From Labilibaculum filiforme (GTDB lineage: Bacteria > Bacteroidota > Bacteroidia > Bacteroidales > Marinifilaceae), in NCBI RefSeq assembly GCF_002843315.1, contig NZ_MVDD01000004.1, positions 1-64,000 on the forward strand: a DNA stretch of 64,000 nt. Direction: 5' to 3'. Positions within the stretch are counted from its first letter, which is position 1. Every line of letters begins with the position of its first letter. This document shows positions 35,075-43,712 of the stretch, one piece after another. Made by a program: the position numbers and the translations under genes. The notes beneath the pieces were generated by a model. It had not been told where the DNA came from, searched no databases, and saw nothing but the letters and a program-made list of their open reading frames with translations.

Positions 35075-35108
35075 AAAAAAGAAAGCCGAAACAATTGTTT
35101 CGGCCTTT
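35075..35108 (-). terminator. Terminator of nhaA
   Basis: GCCGAAACAA pairs perfectly with TTGTTTCGGC; on the minus strand the stem is followed by TTTC and a run of T. About 30 nt past the nhaA stop. Confidence 0.8.
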
Positions 35109-35136
35109 GAAAAATGAATTTAGTAAGGAAAAACAT

Positions 35137-36471
35137 CTATTTCTCGACTTTTGAACTCACCATTTTCAAAATAATAAATCCAAGTAATCCTGACATAACT
35201 GATGCTACTAGTACTGCAATTTTTGCTTGATTTAAAATTAAGGGATCAGAAAAAGCAAGTTGCGAGACAAAAAATGACATCGTAAAACCAATTCCTCCCA
35301 GAAAACCAATTCCAATAATTTGCGACCAACAAATTTTCTTAGGTTTTTGAGCAAAACCCATTTTCACACCCAAATAAGAAAATAGAAAGATCCCAATTGG
35401 TTTTCCTAAAAACAATCCTAAAATTACCCCTAGAGAAATAGGATTTAGAATATTACTTATTACATCCCCTCCTAGAATTACTCCTGCATTTGAGAATGCA
35501 AATAAAGGGACTATAAAATAGGCAACCCAAGGGTGGAAAAAATGTTCTAATCGCTCTAAAGGAGATATTACTTCGATACAATTCCCTTCTACTGCAGTAA
35601 TTGAAGATTGTATTTTTTTCTCTTTTAATTTTTTATCTTTTAAAAGTGTTGTTCCTAATTCTTTCAATAATACTGTATTCGATCGAATAAATTCGCTAAC
35701 ATTTCGATTTGCGTGTGCAGGAATTGTAAATGCTAGTAAAATACCCGCAAGAGTAGCATGCACCCCCGATTTAAGTAGGGTAAACCAAAGCAATACACCA
35801 AAAAACAGGAATATTGGTAGTTTTCTAACTTTCAGCAAATTAAGCCCCCATAGTATAGCATATATTCCTCCTCCATAAAGAAGGTAAATCCAATCTATTT
35901 GGTTTGTATAATACAAAGCAATAACAATTACTGCGCCTATATCATCAACAATTGCAATAGAGGTTAATAAAAGTTTAAGCGATGTAGGAATTCTTTTTCC
36001 TAAAAGAAGCAATATTCCTAAGGCAAAAGCAATATCTGTTGCCATTGGAACACCCCATCCATGTGTTCCTGATCCTGATAAATTAAAAGCAATATAGATT
36101 AATGCAGGCACTACCATACCTCCAATAGCACCAAAAATTGGTAAGCTAGCCTTTTTAATTGATGACAAACCACCAGTAAGTACTTCACGTTTAATTTCTA
36201 AGCCTACTACAAAGAAGAAAATTGCCATTAAGCCATCGTTAATCCAATGTATTAAAGTTTTACTTAGCTCCCACTCTCCGAAATGGATTCCAAAATGCTG
36301 TTTCCAATAAGCTAAAAAGGATTCTCCAAACATAGAATTAGTTAATACCATTGCTAAAATGGTAAAAAACATCAGCACTATTCCTCCGAATGCTTCCATT
36401 CGCATAAACTCGACAAGAGGATCTTTAATTCGATCAAATATTTTTTTTTCTTTCAAAAATTGTATCATCAT
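35137..36471 (-). CDS. nhaA: Na+/H+ antiporter NhaA
   Basis: 444 aa with about 12 membrane helices, somewhat longer than E. coli NhaA (388). It exchanges external protons for cytoplasmic Na+ at the inner membrane. The signature FFFVVGLEIKREVLTG is near residue 90. The ion-binding Asp pair is in AIVDDIGAV near residue 180 (Asp163/Asp164 of E. coli), preceded by PMATDIAFALG (Asp133 equivalent). A hydrophilic insertion of about 40 residues (KELGTTLLKDKKLKEKK...) sits near 275-315 and accounts for the extra length. Start ATG 36471; an ATG one codon later is equally possible. Confidence 0.95.
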   Translation of the reverse strand: MMIQFLKEKKIFDRIKDPLVEFMRMEAFGGIVLMFFTILAMVLTNSMFGESFLAYWKQHFGIHFGEWELSKTLIHWINDGLMAIFFFVVGLEIKREVLTGGLSSIKKASLPIFGAIGGMVVPALIYIAFNLSGSGTHGWGVPMATDIAFALGILLLLGKRIPTSLKLLLTSIAIVDDIGAVIVIALYYTNQIDWIYLLYGGGIYAILWGLNLLKVRKLPIFLFFGVLLWFTLLKSGVHATLAGILLAFTIPAHANRNVSEFIRSNTVLLKELGTTLLKDKKLKEKKIQSSITAVEGNCIEVISPLERLEHFFHPWVAYFIVPLFAFSNAGVILGGDVISNILNPISLGVILGLFLGKPIGIFLFSYLGVKMGFAQKPKKICWSQIIGIGFLGGIGFTMSFFVSQLAFSDPLILNQAKIAVLVASVMSGLLGFIILKMVSSKVEK

Positions 36472-36942
36472 TTTATTTTTATTCTCACTTAGTATCCACT
36501 CTTTTTGTAGAGTTTATTAAACTGACACCTTGCTTCTAATTTAATTTAAATTTTCTGGAAATAATTTTCATTTTTTTTCTCAATTCATAAGTTTAAAACT
36601 ATTTAATTTTAATTGAAAATCAAAACTAAAAAGAGAAAGGAAAAGAGCTTACTTCCCACATTTACTAATAGAACAAGAAGTCTTTTTTACAGATAGTCTC
36701 CACATCTTTACCTAATTTGAGTTTATAATTCGGCTTTATGAATTCATCAGGTTTAAATCCCTAAAATTTACGTAGGAGTCTTACTATTAAATAACTCAAA
36801 TCAATAAAGAGTCCATAAAATAATGATCTATTTGTATCGGTAAACTAAAACTAAGTGCAAAGTAAAAATCCTTTTCTAAATTAACCACCCTTTTACCTTA
36901 CAATTGAATTTTTTGATACATTTGCGTATAGAATTTTGATTC
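36472..36942. other. Intergenic stretch, no gene seen
   Basis: AT-rich with stops in all frames. The end holds TACATTTG (36917-36924), an exact -7 match that would drive the small gene starting at 36943. Confidence 0.45.
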
Positions 36943-37239
36943 ATGAAAAATCCAACTGTTTTATTGGTTCTCTTATCGATACTATTTCTTGTGATACCAA
37001 TCATACAACAGATGATTGTAGTAAAGCAGGAAAATAAGCATGCATTGGTTGCTGACCTTCTGCCAGAAACAGATGAAGCTGCCTCGGAATACCATGATAG
37101 TGAAGCTTCAGATTTGGATTTGTTCTCTATTAATAGAATTAAATTTTTCGCTTTCAAGGCTAATACTTATAGCAAATTAAGCTTTAATCTAAGTAGTTGC
37201 GACAAAGGAAAACTGGAATCACCACCTCCGCAATCTTAA
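36943..37239 (+). CDS. Small single-helix membrane or secreted protein, unknown
   Basis: 98 aa. A strong N-terminal hydrophobic segment (residues 5-25, VLLVLLSILFLVIPIIQQMI) could be a signal anchor; no cleavage site is obvious. The rest is acidic then basic, without a known domain. A perfect TAnnTTTG box ends 18 nt before the ATG, which favours a real gene. An antisense frame of similar length is taken to be a shadow. Confidence 0.5.
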   Translation: MKNPTVLLVLLSILFLVIPIIQQMIVVKQENKHALVADLLPETDEAASEYHDSEASDLDLFSINRIKFFAFKANTYSKLSFNLSSCDKGKLESPPPQS

Positions 37240-37432
37240 ATTTTACTTCCATATTAATTTGTTGTTATTGCAATGTTCACTCTTGATTAAGAATTAAGGA
37301 ATTGTATAAACACTTCAAATTCATAGCAATGAATAAGATATCTTTAGATTGAAAAAAAAACAGTCATACCAAGATATTTTAAGGCATACATTTTATTGTA
37401 TTTCTCTGATAACCCAACCAGTACTATAATTA

Positions 37433-38056
37433 ATGAAATCAAATATTGTGCGAAAAAATCGCAAACCAAAAATTCAACTTCTTCACCAATATTATTCCTA
37501 CACAGGCTTTTACCAATTTATTGGATCGAGCTTAAAGAAGGTTGCAATTCCATTTGCTGTTCTGGTTGGTCTTGTTCTTTTTATAGAATACTATGTGGTG
37601 GATTTTCATAGTTTATTTCATGAAATCACTAAAGATTATTCGCCAATTAGCGTATTCACGATTTTTTTTACTTCAGAATCGCTATTAGGTTTAATTCCTC
37701 CCGAATTATTTATTGCATGGGTAAAAACACTATCCAATCCGGGACTTAATCTTTTCCTACTGGCTATGCTTTCGTATTTGGGAGGTTGTGTATCCTATTT
37801 TATCGGGAAAACAGTGCTCAGCATTCCAGTTGTAAAAAAAACAGTAGAAAACAAAATGCAAAAGCATATCACTAACCTAAAAAAATGGGGTGGTCTGTTA
37901 ATTGTTGTTGGTGCCTTATTACCACTACCATTCTCTATGGTGAGCATGGCTTCTGGAATCATTAATTTTAGCTTTAAAAAATATCTTTTATACGGATTGT
38001 TCCGTTTTTTACGTTTTTACTTATTCGCTCTGGCAATTTTTAATATTATGAATTAA
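37433..38056 (+). CDS. YqaA-like inner-membrane protein (VTT/SNARE-associated family)
   Basis: 207 aa with about five hydrophobic segments. The blocks SESLLGLIPPELFIAW, LAMLSYLGGCVSYFIG and the late GALLPLPFSMVSMASG with conserved Gly and Pro resemble the YqaA branch of the DedA/VTT superfamily. Superfamily members act in lipid flipping or membrane homeostasis, but no substrate can be given here. Start ATG 37433. A shared terminator follows. Confidence 0.72.
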   Translation: MKSNIVRKNRKPKIQLLHQYYSYTGFYQFIGSSLKKVAIPFAVLVGLVLFIEYYVVDFHSLFHEITKDYSPISVFTIFFTSESLLGLIPPELFIAWVKTLSNPGLNLFLLAMLSYLGGCVSYFIGKTVLSIPVVKKTVENKMQKHITNLKKWGGLLIVVGALLPLPFSMVSMASGIINFSFKKYLLYGLFRFLRFYLFALAIFNIMN

Positions 38057-38092
38057 TATGCTTCACTAAGTACAAAATGCTCTAAGCAAAAC

Positions 38093-38125
38093 AAAAAAGT
38101 TCGATACATAAAGCATCGAACTTTT
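38093..38125. terminator. Bidirectional terminator between convergent genes
   Basis: AAAAGTTCGAT pairs perfectly with ATCGAACTTTT over a 9-nt loop, flanked by A and T runs on both sides. It serves the YqaA-like gene (plus) and the 117-aa gene (minus). Confidence 0.8.
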
Positions 38126-38151
38126 ACCATATATCATTGATATAGATTCAA

Positions 38152-38505
38152 TTACAGGTCAATGTATTCTAATACAAAAACCCCAAAACAATCATGATCG
38201 TCGTAACTATGCCCTACAATCTGATTGTTTGCATTCAAGATTCCTTCCCAAGTATCCAAATGATATTCAAACTGAGTTTCTACATCTAAAAGCTCTACCG
38301 AAGTTCCAGTAATCGTAAGATGTACCCCATCAAAAGTCCCTTCTACTTCCTGTTGAACTCTAAATGGAATTTCATCGTCAATTCTCTCGGTATACACTAC
38401 CTTTCCTTTTATGATCTCACCTTCTTGAGTAAATTCTGCAAAACCTTCATCTTTGCCAAAACCAAAATCTTCATTAAATGTCCAGCGACCAGTAATATTT
38501 TTCAT
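38152..38505 (-). CDS. Unknown 117-aa protein, beta-rich
   Basis: No signal peptide. The pattern GRWTFNEDFG ... GFAEFTQEGEIIKGKVVYTE ... VEGTFDGVHLTITGTSVE suggests a small lipocalin-like or immunoglobulin-like beta barrel of the kind seen in Bacteroidota hypothetical proteins. No catalytic motif is seen. It lies 47 nt downstream of the next gene on the same strand, so the two may be co-transcribed. Confidence 0.65.
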   Translation of the reverse strand: MKNITGRWTFNEDFGFGKDEGFAEFTQEGEIIKGKVVYTERIDDEIPFRVQQEVEGTFDGVHLTITGTSVELLDVETQFEYHLDTWEGILNANNQIVGHSYDDHDCFGVFVLEYIDL

Positions 38506-38552
38506 TCTCCTACTTTTAATTCTGAATTCACATCAAAAATAGAAAACAATTT

Positions 38553-38894
38553 CTAGTTTAAACTAAAATCAATCTCAAGTTTTGCATCACTCGGAAACTG
38601 ATTATTCAATTGACGAATACACAATCTTTTTAGATCGCTCAACTCCCCTGCATGCAGAATATAATTACAAGCTCCACCATTTATAGGAATAATTATTTTT
38701 CTATGATATGGGGAGTGAGCATTTTTTTGCACGACCTTTTCTATATCCAATTCGTGAATGTATTCAGCAAACTGTTGATACTTTTCTTCACTTGGAAAAT
38801 TAATATTTATATTATTAAATTCGAGATGAATTAATTTGCAGGAATCACATCTAAACAGTGATCCATTAGAGATTCTATTATATATCATAGTCAA
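38553..38894 (-). CDS. DUF6686-like small protein
   Basis: 113 aa. The start FRCDSCKLIHLEFNNININF has a C-x2-C pair, and the body has FPSEEKYQQFAEYIHELD then HRKIIIPINGG. This resembles my memory of the DUF6686 family (unknown function, about 110 aa, Bacteroidota), but only by pattern. Metal binding by the two cysteines is possible, with a third in GGACNYIL. Probably first gene of a two-gene unit with the 117-aa gene. Confidence 0.6.
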   Translation of the reverse strand: MTMIYNRISNGSLFRCDSCKLIHLEFNNININFPSEEKYQQFAEYIHELDIEKVVQKNAHSPYHRKIIIPINGGACNYILHAGELSDLKRLCIRQLNNQFPSDAKLEIDFSLN

Positions 38895-39044
38895 AAGTAT
38901 TTCTTAAGTTCCATTACAAATTTATAATCTCTGTTTGATGAAATCAATACCTAGAAATAATGATTTTTCAATAAATCTAAATTGGGAATAGGTGTAATTT
39001 TTTGAAAAGCAATCACGAATTACCCAAAAATCGTTATTCTCTTT

Positions 39045-39052
39045 TATCTTTG
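39045..39052 (+). promoter_or_regulatory. Promoter -7 box of mnmE
   Basis: TATCTTTG matches TAnnTTTG exactly. Transcription would begin near 39059, which excludes translation from the in-frame ATG at 39052 and supports the start at 39079. Confidence 0.6.
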
Positions 39053-39078
39053 TGTTTCATTATTACAATTGCATTACT

Positions 39079-40476
39079 ATGATAGATCAAACTACTATAT
39101 GCGCAATTTCGACTGCCCCAGGGAATGGAGCAATTGCGATTGTGCGCCTTTCGGGAGCTGATGCTCTTACAATTTGCGATGAAGTATTTACCGCAGCAAG
39201 TTCAAAAAAAATTAGTGAGCAAAAGGCGAACACAGTTCACTTTGGAACCATTCAAGATGGCAATGAAATTATCGACGAGGTTCTGGTAAGTATTTTTAGA
39301 GCTCCTCACTCCTATACCGGCGAAAATAGCATCGAAATTGCTTGTCATGGTGCACCTTTTATTCAATATCGCATCCTTCAGGTTTTACTAAAAAACGGAG
39401 CGAGAAGCGCCAAGCCTGGAGAGTATACGCAACGTGCTTTTTTAAATGGGAAGATGGACCTTTCTCAAGCAGAGGCTGTCGCCGATTTAATTGCATCTAG
39501 TTCGGCAGCTGCACACAAAGTTGCGTTGCAACAAATGCGTGGTGGGTTTTCGAATGAAATTGCCAATTTACGCGGTCGATTATTGAATTTTATATCCCTA
39601 ATTGAATTGGAACTTGATTTTGGAGAAGAAGATGTTGAATTTGCAGATCGAACTCAGTTGACTAATTTGGTAAACGAAATACAAAGCTTAATTCAGAAAT
39701 TAACCAACTCTTTTGAGTTAGGGAATGTTATTAAGAACGGGGTTCCTGTTGCTATTGTAGGAAATACAAATGTGGGAAAATCGACTCTGTTAAATGCACT
39801 TTTAAACGAAGATAGAGCTATAGTTTCTGATATTGCAGGAACAACACGCGATGTAATTGAGGATACAATTAACCTTGGCGGAATTACCTTCCGTTTTATT
39901 GATACTGCCGGAATTAGAACAACTCTTGATCGTATTGAAAGCATGGGAATTGAACGCACTTACAGCAAGATGAAACAGGCTCAAATTGTTCTGCTATTGA
40001 TAAATGCCGACCGTGACATTGAAGCCATAAATGATTCTATTCTAAAAGTAAATCAAACGATCGATCGTGATACTCAACAATTAATTGTTTGTATTAATAA
40101 AATTGATCTAATTCCTGATCCACAGGATGTCGCAAAGCATTTAGTTGGATTAAAAACCGAAGACAAAATCATTTTGATCTCGGCCAAACAAAAACAAAAT
40201 ATAGATACTCTAACTAACGAACTTTTAAAAACCGTTAATATGGGTAAAATTAATGAGCAAGATGTAATTGTAACCAATATTCGCCATTTTGAAGCTCTTA
40301 AAAATGCCTTAGGTAGTATAGACAGAGTAAATAACGGATTGGAAAATCAAATTCCAACCGATTTTCTTGCTCAGGATATTCGCGAATGTCTTCATTTCCT
40401 TGGAGAGATAACTGGGGACATATCTACTGACGAGGTTCTAGGGAATATCTTTAAGAATTTTTGCATCGGAAAGTAG
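39079..40476 (+). CDS. mnmE: tRNA uridine-5-carboxymethylaminomethyl modification GTPase MnmE (TrmE/ThdF)
   Basis: 465 aa. With MnmG it modifies uridine 34 of several tRNAs. The N-terminal folate-binding domain (about 1-120) has DQTTICAISTAPGNGAIAIVRLSG. A helical domain surrounds the G domain, whose G1 GNTNVGKST, G2 GTTRD, G3 DTAG and G4 NKID motifs are visible from about residue 220. The C-terminus FCIGK is the conserved end with the essential Cys. The last 18 bp serve as attachment site of the downstream island. The bases right of the crossover (GGA AAG TAG) appear to be supplied by the island but still encode the native end, so the protein is intact. Confidence 0.96.
   Translation: MIDQTTICAISTAPGNGAIAIVRLSGADALTICDEVFTAASSKKISEQKANTVHFGTIQDGNEIIDEVLVSIFRAPHSYTGENSIEIACHGAPFIQYRILQVLLKNGARSAKPGEYTQRAFLNGKMDLSQAEAVADLIASSSAAAHKVALQQMRGGFSNEIANLRGRLLNFISLIELELDFGEEDVEFADRTQLTNLVNEIQSLIQKLTNSFELGNVIKNGVPVAIVGNTNVGKSTLLNALLNEDRAIVSDIAGTTRDVIEDTINLGGITFRFIDTAGIRTTLDRIESMGIERTYSKMKQAQIVLLLINADRDIEAINDSILKVNQTIDRDTQQLIVCINKIDLIPDPQDVAKHLVGLKTEDKIILISAKQKQNIDTLTNELLKTVNMGKINEQDVIVTNIRHFEALKNALGSIDRVNNGLENQIPTDFLAQDIRECLHFLGEITGDISTDEVLGNIFKNFCIGK
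40459..40476 (+). other. attL: core at the mnmE 3' end
   Basis: TTTTGCATCGGAAAGTAG, codons Phe-Cys-Ile-Gly-Lys-stop. 15 of 18 bases match the copy at 59927-59944; the first 11 are identical. Confidence 0.88.
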
Positions 40477-40482
40477 TTATCC

Positions 40483-40614
40483 TTCTCTTATTTGCTAACT
40501 GCCTACTATTGTTAGGTTTATAGGTTCACTTTCTTCTCTTATTTGTTGCCCAATTGCATTTTATTGCTTATTTTTGTTGCCCAGTTGTTGCTCAAACAAC
40601 AAATTTGTTGCCCA
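40483..40614 (+). repeat. Left-end iterated motifs of the island (possible integrase arm sites)
   Basis: TTCTCTTATTT occurs at 40483-40493 and 40534-40544, and TTGTTGCCCA at 40543-40552, 40574-40583 and 40605-40614 (a further copy lies in the next gene at 40747). Both motifs recur at the right end (59840-59850 and 59881-59890). Short direct repeats near both ends are typical arm-type integrase or accessory-factor sites; assignment is inference. Confidence 0.55.
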
Positions 40615-40694
40615 AAGGCACAAATTAGTAGGTACTGGTGAAATGATGCACCAATCAGCACCACCGAGCAATATCAGGCACTAATAAGCACCAA

Positions 40695-41096
40695 ATGAGT
40701 AGTAACATTAAAATTCCGAAATTCTGTCAATATTGTGGTCAGGCATTTGTTGCCCAAACCACTACAACACGGTATTGCTCAAAAACTTGTAATTCCCGAC
40801 ACTACAAGCAAATCAAGAGAGAGGAAAAAGTACAGGCTACTCTAAAGGAGCAAATCAAATCCGTTACTTCTGCAAATTCCGAAAACTTGCAAAGTCTGCA
40901 AAGTCTGCCAATTCAAACAGGCAATTTTATCAATCTTAGAGATAAGGAGTTTTTAAGCGTTCAAGAAGCTGCCATTTTATTAGGTGCAAGCAGATGGACA
41001 ATTCAACGAATGATTCAAAGAGAAGACATAAAAGCAGGTAAGCTGGGCAGAAGAACCATTATACCACGTTCCGAAATTGATAATCTTTTTAACTGA
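40695..41096 (+). CDS. Zinc-ribbon plus excisionase-type HTH protein
   Basis: 133 aa. An N-terminal zinc ribbon (Cys11, Cys14, Cys28, Cys32 in FCQYCG and YCSKTCNSRHYKQ) is followed by a linker rich in Gln-Ser-Leu. A C-terminal helix-turn-helix of the excisionase/MerR-like type follows (about 82-132: LSVQEAAILLGASRWTIQRMIQREDIKAGKLGRRTIIPRSEI). Directly upstream of the integrase (6-nt gap), so a recombination directionality or regulatory role is likely. The linker codons hold one of the TGCAAAG repeats noted separately. Confidence 0.8.
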   Translation: MSSNIKIPKFCQYCGQAFVAQTTTTRYCSKTCNSRHYKQIKREEKVQATLKEQIKSVTSANSENLQSLQSLPIQTGNFINLRDKEFLSVQEAAILLGASRWTIQRMIQREDIKAGKLGRRTIIPRSEIDNLFN

Positions 41097-41102
41097 TGAG
41101 CA

Positions 41103-42209
41103 ATGAAAATAACATTAAGACAACGCAAAAAGGGTAACAAGATTACCCTCTACCTTGACTACTACGACCAAGGCAAGCGAGAGTATGAGCATTTAGGTTT
41201 ATACCTCACACCCGAACCCGACAAAGGAAGTTTAACCAAAGCCCAAAAGGACGAGAACAAAAAAATCCTTGAATTGGCAGAGAGCATCCGAAGTAAAAGA
41301 CATTTAGAAGTTCAAAACAGTATTTACGGTTTCCGAGATAAAGAGAAATTGAAAGGCAGTTTCTTTGAATTTTTTGATGCACTTACCGAAAAGAAAAAAG
41401 CAAGCTTAGGCAATTATGGCAATTGGAATGCAGTCCGTATTCTGATAAAAGCCTACAATCCTAAAGATGTAACCTTTGAGCGATTGGATAAAGATTGGGT
41501 TGAAGGGTTCAAAGATTACCTGGACTATGAAACCAAAACAAAAACAGGTGACGGCATTTCACTAAATACCAAGTACAGCTATTTCAACAAATTAAGAGCT
41601 GCACTCAAACAAGCATTAAAAGAAGGTCTAATCAAATTCAATCCTGCGGAGCAAGTAGAACCATTCCAACAGGATGATGTAGAACGTGAATTTTTAACCC
41701 TTGAAGAATTACAAAAATTAGCCAACACCCATTGCCGAAATGAAACGCTAAAGCGGATGTTCATTTTTTCTTGTCTAACTGGTTTAAGATGGTCAGACAT
41801 TGAGAAACTTAAATGGTCAGAAATTCAGCACTCAGAAAATTTAGGCTACTTCATTCGTTTTCGTCAGCAAAAAACCAACGGAGCAGAAACCTTACCTATT
41901 GCAGAAGAAGCAAGAGAATTGTTAGGCGAACAGAAAGAGCCAAAAGAAAAGGTTTTTACAGGGCTTAAATATGGCAACTGGAACAAAACCTACTTAAAGG
42001 ATTGGTTAATTGATGCAGGCATCAATAAGCACATCACATTCCACTGTGCTCGTCATACTTACGCTACGCTTCAGTTGACTTTAGGCACAGACATTTACAC
42101 CGTTTCAAAATTATTAGGGCATAAAAACCTTTCTACTACCGAGATATACGCAAAGGTTATCAACGAGAAAAAGGTGGAAGCTGCCAACAAAATCAAAATC
42201 AAATTATAA
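41103..42209 (+). CDS. int: Tyrosine recombinase (island integrase)
   Basis: 368 aa. N-terminal arm-binding region (1-90), core-binding SAM-like domain (about 105-195), catalytic domain (about 205-368). Catalytic set: Arg229 in TGLRWSD, His314-x-x-Arg317 in HCARHTY, His340 in LGHKN and Tyr349 in STTEIYAKV. It has the layout of Bacteroidota phage/transposon integrases. It should recombine the mnmE 3' end core. It is 2 nt from the next gene, so the first genes of the island form one unit. Confidence 0.95.
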   Translation: MKITLRQRKKGNKITLYLDYYDQGKREYEHLGLYLTPEPDKGSLTKAQKDENKKILELAESIRSKRHLEVQNSIYGFRDKEKLKGSFFEFFDALTEKKKASLGNYGNWNAVRILIKAYNPKDVTFERLDKDWVEGFKDYLDYETKTKTGDGISLNTKYSYFNKLRAALKQALKEGLIKFNPAEQVEPFQQDDVEREFLTLEELQKLANTHCRNETLKRMFIFSCLTGLRWSDIEKLKWSEIQHSENLGYFIRFRQQKTNGAETLPIAEEARELLGEQKEPKEKVFTGLKYGNWNKTYLKDWLIDAGINKHITFHCARHTYATLQLTLGTDIYTVSKLLGHKNLSTTEIYAKVINEKKVEAANKIKIKL

Positions 42210-42211
42210 GT

Positions 42212-42970
42212 ATGGAAGCACCGCAAATATTTTTAGTAGAAGAACTTGAATTGAGAATTTCAATTGAAGCTGTTGAGTACAAACATAAGTTTGACAACTT
42301 TTGGGAGCAATACAAATTCGACCCTGATTATTTCAACCGATTTATGGAAGGTCCTTTATTGAGTGAATTTGTTCAAACCATTTACAAAAGAACCCAACAC
42401 CTCAACAACAATGAAATCAATAAATACCTTACGGTATCATTGAGCCAGTTTAAAACCCATAGTCCAAAGCTACGCTTTGAAGCTATGAAAGAACAGTATT
42501 ATAGAGATTACTGGTATCCTAATGTTGAACCAGATCATTACTCTAAAATGTCAGAGTATGAAAACAAGTATTTCGGTCACGTTTTCAAATGGTATGAGAA
42601 ACATTTCCACTTATTTCAAGAAGCCACAGAACAAGCCCTGCAAGACTTCAAAAAAGGCTATTTAGGTTCATTTGCCGACTTCTCTATTCAAGCCCAGCAA
42701 GAGCCTAAAGCAAAGCTAAAAACTAATCTAACAGTTAAAGAAATAGCTTATTTATTCAGAGTATTAAATGATGAAGGTATCATTGATGCTAAACACAAAA
42801 CCGACATTTTCAATTTCATTGCCGAGAGCTTTTCATCCAAGCAAAAAGAAGATGTTAGTGTCAACTCAATCAAGAACGCTTTTGATACTCCAGACTTCAA
42901 CGCAATGGATTTTTGGTTTGAAAAATTTATCAGATTAAGAGACAATGTAAAAAAAGATAAACAAAAATAA
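42212..42970 (+). CDS. Unknown island protein, RteC-like in layout
   Basis: 252 aa, soluble. The C-terminal third (LTVKEIAYLFRVLNDEGIIDAKHKTDIFNFIAESFSSKQ, in parts, then a helix ending in RLRDN) follows the pattern of the C-terminal region of RteC and related transfer-element regulators of Bacteroides, though the similarity is weak. The N-terminal part is acidic and aromatic-rich with no motif. It begins 2 nt after the integrase stop. Function unknown; regulation of excision is one possibility. Confidence 0.6.
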   Translation: MEAPQIFLVEELELRISIEAVEYKHKFDNFWEQYKFDPDYFNRFMEGPLLSEFVQTIYKRTQHLNNNEINKYLTVSLSQFKTHSPKLRFEAMKEQYYRDYWYPNVEPDHYSKMSEYENKYFGHVFKWYEKHFHLFQEATEQALQDFKKGYLGSFADFSIQAQQEPKAKLKTNLTVKEIAYLFRVLNDEGIIDAKHKTDIFNFIAESFSSKQKEDVSVNSIKNAFDTPDFNAMDFWFEKFIRLRDNVKKDKQK

Positions 42971-43083
42971 ACAAGATAAGTAACTGATAACAAATACAAT
43001 AACATAAGGTTGTACAACCCTATGCAACTACCATAGCACTCATAAAGTGCCTTGTTTTGCTTCCGTAATCATAAAAATATACA

Positions 43084-43386
43084 ATGATGGAAGTAAATCA
43101 AATTCTCGAAAAGCTAAGTCAATTAGAACTAAAAATTGACGAGCAAAATCTTCTTAAAAAAGAAGTATTCAATTTTAATGATGCCTGCAAGTATCTTGAC
43201 ATAAGTGCATCACATCTCTACAAACTTACCTCTCAAAAGCAAATCCCGCATTTTTGCCCACAGGGAAAGAAACTCTATTTCAACCGCCAAGAAATAGACG
43301 AATGGTTAATGCGTAATAAGCAGGAAACTTCGGAAGACATAGAAACAGCAGCCGCTAATTATTTAATCAGAAATAAACGTAAATAA
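43084..43386 (+). CDS. Excisionase-family HTH protein (HTH_17-like)
   Basis: 100 aa. A short coiled N-terminus (EKLSQLELKIDEQ) precedes a DNA-binding domain: FNDACKYLDISASHLYKLTSQKQIPHF with the wing KKLYFNRQEIDEWL. Such proteins are common in Bacteroidota transposons as excision or transfer regulators. Start at 43084 or one codon later. It is 2 nt from the next HTH gene, so the pair is co-translated. Confidence 0.8.
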   Translation: MMEVNQILEKLSQLELKIDEQNLLKKEVFNFNDACKYLDISASHLYKLTSQKQIPHFCPQGKKLYFNRQEIDEWLMRNKQETSEDIETAAANYLIRNKRK

Positions 43387-43388
43387 TT

Positions 43389-43712
43389 ATGGGTTTTTAT
43401 AGATTTTCCGAAGAAGAGGTTCAAGACATCAAACTGCGTTTAGATGATATTGCTTTGACTTTAAAGCAAAAGCAAAGAACAGAACCCGACCAAATTTGGT
43501 ACGACAATCAGGAGTTCCTCCAGATTATGAACATAAGCAAGCGTACCGCAGCTTATTGGCGTACCGAAAATGTCATAACGTATTCGCAAGTAGGTAACAA
43601 AATCTACTACCGACTTTCTGACATAATGGACTTACTCCAAAAAAGTACCATTCCTGCAAATAGTATCAATAACCTTAAAATTTCAACTGATGGCGACAAT
43701 AACGACTTATAA
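43389..43712 (+). CDS. Second small HTH protein
   Basis: 107 aa. The core is EFLQIMNISKRTAAYWRTENVITYSQVGNKIYYRLSDIMDLL, the same winged-helix layout as the preceding gene. Its 3' end overlaps the DUF3987 gene by 23 nt, which links the three genes. A role in excision or replication control is inferred from position. Confidence 0.78.
   Translation: MGFYRFSEEEVQDIKLRLDDIALTLKQKQRTEPDQIWYDNQEFLQIMNISKRTAAYWRTENVITYSQVGNKIYYRLSDIMDLLQKSTIPANSINNLKISTDGDNNDL

Noticed and set aside
36876-37157. 93-codon minus-strand ORF antisense to the small membrane protein
   Set aside because: The plus-strand frame has a consensus -7 box and a hydrophobic helix; the antisense frame has neither.
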